DNA from: Microcaldota archaeon
Lineage (GTDB): Archaea > Micrarchaeota > Micrarchaeia > Micrarchaeales > Micrarchaeaceae
Direction: 5' to 3'
Assembly: GCA_021800135.1 (NCBI GenBank)
Contig: JAJYZH010000034.1
Location: 1 to 5,043, forward strand
DNA length: 5,043 bases
Shown here: in pieces, positions 1-5,043 of the stretch
Layout: each line of letters begins with the position of its first letter
Numbering within the stretch: the stretch's first letter is position 1
Program-made: the position numbers and the translations under genes
Notes under the pieces: model-generated
What the model saw: only the letters and a program-made list of their open reading frames with translations
The model's database searches: none
Told to the model about the DNA's origin: nothing

Positions 1-326
1 AAAGGTACGTGACTAGGAATGAAAAGGGATATGCGCTTGTAGTATGCAAAGAGTGCTATCCAAAATATAAGAAAGAAAGGGACAGGATGGTGCGCAGGAG
101 GCTGATATACCTGATAATCGGGGTACTTTTCGCCGCAATCTTCATTGCGCTCTCTCCAAACAAGGCGCTGGCACTGCTTTACGGTGCGCTGATCGTGCTG
201 TTCCTGTATCTGCTCTCCCTTGTGAACTATACTCCGGCGTTGGACATCCAGCCAAAGGCGGGAAGGGCTGAAGGCGCAGGAAAAGGAAGGAATGTGAGGA
301 GAGGCGGCAAAACGGCGCATGAGTGA
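1..326 (+). CDS. small two-helix membrane protein with CxxC motif, 5' end probably cut off
   Basis: I do not recognise a named family. The frame is open to the left window edge; the first in-frame start is a GTG at 9-11 with no good ribosome binding site. Numbering from that GTG (105 residues), a CKEC pair lies at residues 13-16, followed by a Lys/Arg-rich stretch (17-31), two hydrophobic helices at about 33-49 and 52-72, and a Gly/Arg/Lys-rich basic tail (82-105). A lone CxxC close to the N-terminus suggests a small zinc ribbon whose first CxxC lies before the window, so I think the real start is outside. The positive residues before helix 1 and in the tail suggest both ends face the cytoplasm, with a short loop (SPNK) outside. 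The gene ends with TGA at 324-326 and is followed by the promoter of the next unit. Coding is likely; function is unknown. Confidence 0.7.
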   Translation, partial: RYVTRNEKGYALVVCKECYPKYKKERDRMVRRRLIYLIIGVLFAAIFIALSPNKALALLYGALIVLFLYLLSLVNYTPALDIQPKAGRAEGAGKGRNVRRGGKTAHE

Positions 327-353
327 CGGCAGAACCACCAGGCAAACATATCC

Positions 354-362
354 TTTTATATT
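354..362 (+). promoter_or_regulatory. TATA-box-like archaeal promoter
   Basis: The sequence TTTTATATT lies in an AT-rich patch just after the first gene ends. Archaeal transcription usually starts about 25 bases downstream of the TATA centre, which here is about 380-385. An ATG sits at 380, so the spacing fits a leaderless transcript. A purine-rich BRE element just upstream is not clear. The following T-rich run (363-371) could also help terminate transcription from the first gene. The promoter would drive the plus-strand genes from 496 to 3734. Confidence 0.5.
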
Positions 363-379
363 CTTATTTTTCAATATCT

Positions 380-445
380 ATGTCCGACCCGGATAGGGTA
401 AAAAATCTGCACTTTTGCCTAGTTTGGCAAGTTGCAGGTGCATAA
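380..445 (+). other. possible leaderless start: 21-codon frame, leader peptide or broken 5' end of the next gene
   Basis: ATG at 380 lies where transcription from the TATA-like box should begin. It opens with MSDPDRVKNLHF, which reads like a normal protein N-terminus, but stops at TAA 443-445. The coiled-coil protein gene downstream is in the next frame but one. A third frame between them (423-482) reads as a basic segment ending HKWLFARRDRRYRT before its own stop. Either this is a short upstream ORF, or the true start of the next gene with two single-base frame changes (biological or assembly errors). No sequence feature seen here decides between them. Confidence 0.25.
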
Positions 446-495
446 GTGGTTGTTTGCCAGAAGAGACAGGCGTTATAGAACCTAAAGTAGGCACA

Positions 496-1182
496 ATGCG
501 CATCGGAGGCACGCTCCTTGGCAGCTTTTACGCCATATCCAGCAGGCTTTCCTCCCTGCAGATATTCTCGATAAAGGAGGAAAGCGACAGCCTTTCAATA
601 ATACGCGTTGAAAGCAGGGACATACAGAAGAAGCCCTTCCTGTTTTTCATAATAAAGTTCTTCAAGGACCATATGGAGATAGAGTATACCATACCAATGG
701 ACGCTAGCGAAAAGCTTAGGAAGCTTTTCGTTATAAAGAACGTCTTCAGCGTCCTGTCGCTGATATCTGACCTGTACACCCCAAACCTTACGGAGTTCTT
801 CCAGTACTCTGACTCTACAATAGACGACGTCCTAAATTCGCTGTCGCAGAGTTATAGCACGCTGTTCAACAATTACGATTCCCTATTCAACGAATACCGC
901 GAACTCAAGAGGCTCAACATAGAGCTTACCTCTTCAAACAAGAACCTTACCGTGCAGGCCACGCAGCTCAGCGATGAGAACAAGGAGCTGAAAGAAAGGC
1001 TCAAGTCACTTGAGACATACTCTGACGAGTCCCTTATGGTGATGGTGCAGGAATGGATCGAGTCGCACAACAACACCATAGACGTCAACGAGTTTTCCGA
1101 TACGTACAAGATAATACCCCCACGAGTCGAACAGATACTGAACAAGATGGTTTCGCTCGGGTACATAGAGGTGAAGGGCTGA
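496..1182 (+). CDS. coiled-coil protein with C-terminal winged-helix-like domain
   Basis: I recognise no named family. From ATG 496 the product has 228 residues. Residues 1-100 look like a mixed alpha/beta globular domain with no membrane helix; the KKPFLFFIIKFF stretch (45-56) is too short and charged at its edges, and probably forms a beta strand. Residues about 108-176 form a long, charged helical region with heptad-like leucines (NEYRELKRLNIEL, ENKELKERLKSLE), a probable dimeric coiled coil. Residues 177-228 fit a winged-helix pattern: a helix (LMVMVQEWIESH), a short linker with VNEFSDTYKI, a recognition-like helix (PPRVEQILNKMVSLGYI) and a short wing. It may bind DNA or act as a protein adaptor. 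The frame is open back to a TTG at 415, but that extra stretch is Cys-rich and unlike the rest, so I chose ATG 496, which has a weak TAGG four bases upstream. An ATG at 380 in another frame raises the possibility of a longer N-terminus broken by frame changes. It is probably the first gene of an operon with the next two. Confidence 0.8.
   Translation: MRIGGTLLGSFYAISSRLSSLQIFSIKEESDSLSIIRVESRDIQKKPFLFFIIKFFKDHMEIEYTIPMDASEKLRKLFVIKNVFSVLSLISDLYTPNLTEFFQYSDSTIDDVLNSLSQSYSTLFNNYDSLFNEYRELKRLNIELTSSNKNLTVQATQLSDENKELKERLKSLETYSDESLMVMVQEWIESHNNTIDVNEFSDTYKIIPPRVEQILNKMVSLGYIEVKG
708..730. repeat. perfect 10-bp inverted repeat with 3-base loop, inside a coding region
   Basis: Positions 708-717 (CGAAAAGCTT) are the exact reverse complement of 721-730 (AAGCTTTTCG), with AGG between. 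The repeat lies within the gene at 496-1182 and encodes part of SEKLRKLF, where two Lys-Leu codon pairs (AAG CTT) partly explain the symmetry. It could form an RNA hairpin in the message. It is not followed by a T run, so it is not a typical terminator. Confidence 0.5.
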
Positions 1183-1194
1183 CCTTCAAGGCTG

Positions 1195-1344
1195 ATGCGG
1201 ATGAAATACTTTGTGAGGATCAATAAAAGGCTGCATTACATAAAAGTGTACAATGTCCTTAAACCTCTCGGGGAGAAGCAGAACCCTATGACAAAGCTTT
1301 TTATGAAAATATTCAGGATTAAGCAGGAACAGAGGCAGGTTTGA
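1195..1344 (+). CDS. small, very basic hypothetical protein (49 aa)
   Basis: A short frame starts at ATG 1195 (alternative ATG 1201) and ends at TGA 1342-1344. It fills most of the gap between the two larger genes. The product has 13 Lys/Arg and only 2 Glu in 49 residues, alternating basic and hydrophobic or aromatic residues (MKYFVRINKRLHYIKVYN, then MTKLFMKIFRIKQ). That pattern suits binding of nucleic acid or a membrane surface, or contact with an acidic partner, but no family is recognised. It begins 12 bases after the TGA of the coiled-coil gene and in the same frame, so it could be a separate gene, a product of readthrough, or a former C-terminal extension cut off by a stop mutation. 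AAGG at 1188-1191 is a weak ribosome binding site, nine bases before ATG 1201. Codon choice (ATA, AGG, AAG) matches the neighbours. Confidence 0.4.
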   Translation: MRMKYFVRINKRLHYIKVYNVLKPLGEKQNPMTKLFMKIFRIKQEQRQV

Positions 1345-1358
1345 TTTGGTAGGTGCCA

Positions 1359-3734
1359 ATGCATAAGAACACCAAGATTGCTGTGGCAATAATCATTATT
1401 GTTTTTGTAGTGATTGTAGCCGTGCTTCTTGCATACCTGAAAATGGAGCTTTCACAGCTCTCCGTGTCGCCGCCTCCGCCTCTTCGCCTAGGGCCGGAAT
1501 CGTTTGTCAGTTACGTGTCCGGGCAGGATCTCCTGTTCTACAACTACGGAGGCAGCATAGTTCCCACGCTGATACTAAATTATACCTCTCGCAATATATC
1601 AAACTTCTACGTTTACGATGTGCTTTACAAAACTCCGATACCAAGTACCATCTACTTCCTAAATGCAACCAACGAATGCATAGGCTGCGGAAACATAAAC
1701 CAATTCATTGTAAACCTCGAGGATTCTCTAATTAACTATGGCGTGATAACAAATCAGGCCGGGCTAATTCCAGTATCCCTCCAGAACGTAACAGGAATAG
1801 CGAACGATTCAATACTGATAATACCAAATGGGCTTATGCCAAGCACCTTCTTCCAGTCCTATTCCAACACTACCGTGCTACAATACCTGATCTCGAAAGG
1901 CACGAGCATAATATATATAGGGAGAAACTTTTCAAACATGCTGCTTCCAGGCAGCGTAATAACCCCATCGAATAACGTACCATCCTTCCTTTCAACTACA
2001 GCATACTCTAGACCTAAAACTGCTTCGGGGGTGATACCAAACAGCTCATTTTATTTCTCTTCACCTACCTTCTCACTGATAAACGGTACATCCTATTACA
2101 ACATAACATATGCAAACATCAGGGGGGCCGGATCTATAATAGCCTTTTCGAACTACCTCAATTCATGGAAATCCACCTCCGCTGCTGCTTCTGACATATC
2201 GGAAAGCATTGCGATGCTTTTCTGGGTCCCTTATTATGCATACGGCTATGAAAGTGTGCCCACAAAGTCTCTTGCGCTATCCGGAGGCAATATCGCACTG
2301 ATGATGAATGAGCCGCAGACGAACTACAGTTATCCCTTAATCAACGTACTAGACAGCGGCCATGGTCGAGTCGACATATACACTAACAGCACGTTTTCGG
2401 CTCCGGCAAACTCGCTTTTCTATTATACGTATTTTAATCCCAAGTTCTCTGTAAACGGTACGCTCTCCGTGTCCGGTACTATATCTCCCAGCTCAGCTAC
2501 CAATGTGCAGATGCAGGTATTCACAAATACCTCCGTCCCGGTGCTGTTGGAGCCGCACATAACGCTATACCGCCTCAACGGAAGCGCCATATATTCTATA
2601 CCACTGCCCCCGGTTTCAGCATCTGGAAACTTCACATTCATCAAATCGATAAGTTTCCTGCTCGGACCCGGAAGCTACATAGCCTCACTGCAAAGCCTGT
2701 CAAACCAGAGATACGCTGACGCCCTCATATACGTGCCGCCGCTCGCAATAAAACCCCTAAAGGTCAATTTCTCATCTGGATCATTCGTGTTCTTTATATC
2801 CGATGCAGGGATACCCCTATCCGGAGTCAACTATTCAATAAGTGCATCAGGATTGTACCCTGAGGAAGGAGTTGCTGCCAATGGCACGATCAGTTATGCG
2901 TTTCCGCATGGCGCCCCTCAACTTTTCGGAAATGTAAGCTTCACGCTGAACATGTTCTCGGAAAATTTCACCTACATAGCATATAATCCGCCGCAGGTAA
3001 TAAAGATAAACAGCCAATATGTCGAACTTGCTGTAGTTGTAATAATAGTTTTCCTTATGATTGTGCTCGTAAGGTCGCCAAACAGGGACGATTTCTACAT
3101 AGATGTGCCGATACTGCCCCCGCAATCAAAGACGCAGATAAAGATACAGGCAAAGGAACTACTCGGATCGTTTGACAAGCTCAACATGTACTACCACTGG
3201 AAGTTCATGCCACTTTCCAAGAAGGAGATACGTAATGCGATATCAAGCTATATAAGGTATGGGAATGTCCCGGTGAACTTGACCTATAACAACATAGACC
3301 TTTTACTGGCAAAGATGCAGGGAGCAGGCATGGTAATAGAACGCGACGGGCTCTTCATACCATCCTACTGGGTCTTGCAGAGCGGCCATGACGCCGATTA
3401 TCTAGCAACGTTCAAGAAGCTAAGGACATTCTTCGTGTCAAACACCTTCATCTTCTCGGACCTGGACTCAAGCAACCTCGCCGATATGGTCGCTACGATA
3501 CATGGGGACAGGGTGTACATAAACATATACTCAGAGTCCAGCAAGTTCAAGAGTCTGACGCTTTATCCTGACATAAAGACATATATCGCCTTCCTGAACG
3601 CAGATAAGCTTGAGGAGTTCAGGTCCAAGCTGTATTCTTCAACAACGAAGGACAGCGAAGAGTTGAAGATGTACATATCATCAGGATTCGTGAAACTCAT
3701 AGATGCCGACGACCCAGGCGAACAGATAACCTGA
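1359..3734 (+). CDS. two-pass membrane protein: large glycosylated outside domain and cytoplasmic winged-helix-like domain
   Basis: No named family is recognised. ATG 1359 is preferred, with GGTG at 1352-1355 as a close ribosome binding site; that GGTG contains an alternative in-frame GTG start at 1353. Numbering from ATG (791 residues): membrane helix 1 at about 6-27 (IAVAIIIIVFVVIVAVLLAY) acts as a signal anchor. A PPPP linker follows at 39-42, then an outside region to about 550. Its first part (about 45-300) alternates strands and helices (DSILIIPNGLMP, GTSIIYIG, GSIIAFS) in a way that suggests an alpha/beta fold of the glutamine-amidotransferase-like type, but I see no catalytic Cys. The only two cysteines of this region form CIGC at 107-110. 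Residues 330-550 look like beta-sandwich repeats. There are 21 N-x-S/T sequons outside. Membrane helix 2 spans about 554-571 (YVELAVVVIIVFLMIVLV) and is followed by RSPNR, fitting cytoplasmic placement. In the cytoplasm, 613-670 look winged-helix-like (LSKKEIRNAISSYI, then NNIDLLLAKMQGAGMVIERDG), and about 675-791 is an unassigned alpha/beta domain. It lies 14 bases after the small basic ORF, so probably shares its transcript. Possible roles are signal transduction or surface anchoring. Confidence 0.9.
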   Translation: MHKNTKIAVAIIIIVFVVIVAVLLAYLKMELSQLSVSPPPPLRLGPESFVSYVSGQDLLFYNYGGSIVPTLILNYTSRNISNFYVYDVLYKTPIPSTIYFLNATNECIGCGNINQFIVNLEDSLINYGVITNQAGLIPVSLQNVTGIANDSILIIPNGLMPSTFFQSYSNTTVLQYLISKGTSIIYIGRNFSNMLLPGSVITPSNNVPSFLSTTAYSRPKTASGVIPNSSFYFSSPTFSLINGTSYYNITYANIRGAGSIIAFSNYLNSWKSTSAAASDISESIAMLFWVPYYAYGYESVPTKSLALSGGNIALMMNEPQTNYSYPLINVLDSGHGRVDIYTNSTFSAPANSLFYYTYFNPKFSVNGTLSVSGTISPSSATNVQMQVFTNTSVPVLLEPHITLYRLNGSAIYSIPLPPVSASGNFTFIKSISFLLGPGSYIASLQSLSNQRYADALIYVPPLAIKPLKVNFSSGSFVFFISDAGIPLSGVNYSISASGLYPEEGVAANGTISYAFPHGAPQLFGNVSFTLNMFSENFTYIAYNPPQVIKINSQYVELAVVVIIVFLMIVLVRSPNRDDFYIDVPILPPQSKTQIKIQAKELLGSFDKLNMYYHWKFMPLSKKEIRNAISSYIRYGNVPVNLTYNNIDLLLAKMQGAGMVIERDGLFIPSYWVLQSGHDADYLATFKKLRTFFVSNTFIFSDLDSSNLADMVATIHGDRVYINIYSESSKFKSLTLYPDIKTYIAFLNADKLEEFRSKLYSSTTKDSEELKMYISSGFVKLIDADDPGEQIT

Positions 3735-3740
3735 GACGCT

Positions 3741-5043
3741 TTAATCCCTTCCTCCCTCTGATTCGCCAGAAGGCTCTGCGCCATCCTCTTCTTGGGCACT
3801 CTCACCGGTGTTGTCTCTGTCGTCCTGATTCTCATTTACCCTTGGATAATGTTTGGCGATGAGTCTGTCAAGGTCTGCCTCTATCTTCTTCTGGTCTATC
3901 CCGGTAAGGTCTCCAAGGTCCTTAGAGAGCTGTTTCGCATACCTCATGACGGTCTTATACTTATTGCTCTCTATGTTTGCATGCGCTCTGCCGCTCACGT
4001 ACCTTTGCACCCCACGAGCAGCCTCCATAACCGCGAGCTTTATCTCTTCCATAATCTCGTCCTCCTGCGAGACCGACTCTTTTCCAACTCCGGAATAAGG
4101 TATGTATATGGATGAGATGTTTACAAAAATGCTGACAGGCTGCTTCTCCATGTCTATGCCGTACCTCCTCCAGTCTATAGACTTTACTGACTGCGTTATG
4201 GCGCAGCTTCCACTGTCGAAGAGCAGCGGAACCTTGTTCGCGAACCTGAGTATGTTGCCTTCATACCCTTCCGCAGTCTTCTTCCCTGCCCCTCCTCCAA
4301 ACGCGACGGCTGCCTCCACTATGAATGGCACGCCGCCCCTGAATACCCTCGGTTTCCTCTCAACTACAGATATGAAGTCAGGGGCAAGTATGTTCCCAAT
4401 CGCCTTCTCAACCTGCGGTTTCCCTATCGCAATTATGTAGGATGCATCAGGGGCCACCCACTTTACTGATTTTATTGCGTTTACAAGCCCCTCTGCTTCT
4501 GCCCAGCTAAGGGCTTTCGGCTCCTTTTCGAAGTCCACACCTTTTGCAATTCCCTTTAGCTCGACCACCTTGTCCTGAGATAATCTGGCAAAGGTCTCAA
4601 CAAGGAAACTGGATATCTTCCTGCTCTTGCTGACATGCGCGAAGTCAAGCAGGTCGTTCACAGAAAGCCCAAGGGGGTGCGGTTTCGTGGGCCTCGGCCT
4701 CTGTGGTATGCTCTCTATAGAACGCGGAAAAACAGTTTCCTGCCCTTCAGGATCTGTAAGTTTTAATTGCATGTGCGGATTTGAGAGCGCGGTCCTCTTC
4801 AGGTACTCATATACGCCATGATCGCTGTTCTCATACTTCACATCGCCGAATTCGCCTTCTACCACAAGCCCCCTCTTCACCTCCACAGGGTCGTATTCTA
4901 CAATACCTTTTACTATCGGCTTGTTGTTTGTGGTTTCTATCGCCACTTCGCAGGAGTAAGCCTTCCCCTTCCCGGTATACGAGCTAACCTTTATCGGTTT
5001 CCCTGTAGTAAGTTGCGAGAATAAGGTGCACCCCGCAGCTCCT
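3741..5043 (-). CDS. top6B: DNA topoisomerase VI subunit B (5' end beyond window)
   Basis: Topoisomerase VI is an A2B2 type IIB enzyme that passes one DNA duplex through another using ATP; subunit B binds and hydrolyses ATP and moves subunit A, which cuts DNA. The frame is open from the right edge (first full codon 5042-5040), giving 433 residues of the C-terminal part. GTG at 4946 is internal, because family-conserved sequence lies before it. In order: the end of the GHKL ATPase domain with the ATP-lid glycines (GAAG, residues 1-4) and QLTTGKP (10-16); VYEYLKRTALSNPH (77-90); KPHPLG (120-125), which opens the helix-two-turn-helix domain; then the transducer domain with FRGGVPFIVEAAVAFGG (234-250), LRFANKVPLLFD (265-276), DWRRYG (290-295) and PYSGVGKESV (315-324). 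Lys270 in FANKVP matches the switch lysine that contacts the ATP gamma-phosphate in the Sulfolobus enzyme. About 110 N-terminal residues lie outside the window. The last 31 residues form an acidic tail (12 Asp/Glu, 2 Arg). It stops at TAA 3743-3741, 6 bases from the convergent gene. The usual partner gene top6A does not follow it. Confidence 0.96.
   Translation of the reverse strand, partial: GAAGCTLFSQLTTGKPIKVSSYTGKGKAYSCEVAIETTNNKPIVKGIVEYDPVEVKRGLVVEGEFGDVKYENSDHGVYEYLKRTALSNPHMQLKLTDPEGQETVFPRSIESIPQRPRPTKPHPLGLSVNDLLDFAHVSKSRKISSFLVETFARLSQDKVVELKGIAKGVDFEKEPKALSWAEAEGLVNAIKSVKWVAPDASYIIAIGKPQVEKAIGNILAPDFISVVERKPRVFRGGVPFIVEAAVAFGGGAGKKTAEGYEGNILRFANKVPLLFDSGSCAITQSVKSIDWRRYGIDMEKQPVSIFVNISSIYIPYSGVGKESVSQEDEIMEEIKLAVMEAARGVQRYVSGRAHANIESNKYKTVMRYAKQLSKDLGDLTGIDQKKIEADLDRLIAKHYPRVNENQDDRDNTGESAQEEDGAEPSGESEGGRD

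Noticed and set aside
415..495. N-terminal extension of the coiled-coil protein from a TTG at 415
   Set aside because: The stretch is rich in Cys and Ser, unlike the rest of the protein, and starts with TTG without a ribosome binding site. ATG 496 is the better start within this frame.
1180..1182. TGA as a selenocysteine codon joining the coiled-coil gene to the small ORF
   Set aside because: I see no SECIS-like hairpin, and the winged-helix-like domain looks complete before the stop. An ordinary stop followed by a small gene is simpler.
873..1223. 116-codon open frame on the minus strand
   Set aside because: It lies opposite the coiled-coil gene; its Ser/Leu/Cys-rich product is what an antisense reading of Glu- and Lys-rich coding sequence yields.
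1910..1925. AT-rich TATA-like run (ATAATATATATAG) as an internal promoter
   Set aside because: It lies mid-gene and encodes a plausible hydrophobic strand (IIYIG); no gene start lies at a suitable distance.
2847..3125. 92-codon open frame on the minus strand
   Set aside because: It lies opposite the second membrane helix and flanking coding sequence of the large membrane protein, which is clearly the coding strand.
3792..4440. Open frames of 81 to 112 codons on the plus strand
   Set aside because: They are antisense to conserved top6B coding sequence and their products show no domain or composition typical of real genes.
4944..4946. GTG at 4946 as the start of the topoisomerase VI subunit B gene
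   Set aside because: The 32 codons upstream in the same frame encode family-conserved sequence (ATP-lid glycines and QLTTGKP), so this GTG is internal and the gene runs off the window.

Overview
This window looks like a piece of an archaeal chromosome, most plausibly from a small-genome DPANN lineage such as Micrarchaeota. The firmest evidence is the gene on the minus strand at the right end, which encodes the B subunit of DNA topoisomerase VI, a type IIB enzyme typical of archaea. Supporting signs are heavy use of ATA (Ile) and AGG/AGA (Arg) codons, a TATA-box promoter placed for a leaderless transcript, and a surface protein crowded with N-glycosylation sequons. The lineage is my inference from style and cannot be proven from this window.

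Layout, left to right. (1) Positions 1-326, plus strand: the 3' part of a small membrane protein with a CxxC pair, two membrane helices and a basic tail. (2) 327-495: a short non-coding or ambiguous stretch with a TATA-like box at 354-362. An ATG lies at 380, where a leaderless transcript would begin, but its frame closes after 21 codons. (3) 496-1182, plus: a soluble protein with a long coiled coil and a C-terminal winged-helix-like domain. (4) 1195-1344, plus: a 49-residue, very basic possible small protein, in the same frame as the preceding gene and separated from it by one TGA. (5) 1359-3734, plus: a large two-pass membrane protein. Its roughly 525-residue outside domain holds 21 N-glycosylation sequons. 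Its cytoplasmic part of about 220 residues contains a winged-helix-like segment followed by an unrecognised domain. (6) 3741-5043, minus: topB subunit (top6B), cut by the right window edge and convergent with gene 5, with only 6 bases between the stop codons.

Genes 3-5 are closely spaced (12 and 14 bases) and probably form one transcription unit. If so, it pairs a coiled-coil winged-helix protein with a membrane protein that looks built to link an extracellular glycosylated domain to an intracellular winged-helix-like domain. That suggests a surface-sensing or surface-anchoring system, but no function can be assigned from sequence alone. There are no RNA genes, insertion sequences, CRISPR arrays or phage genes that I can support.
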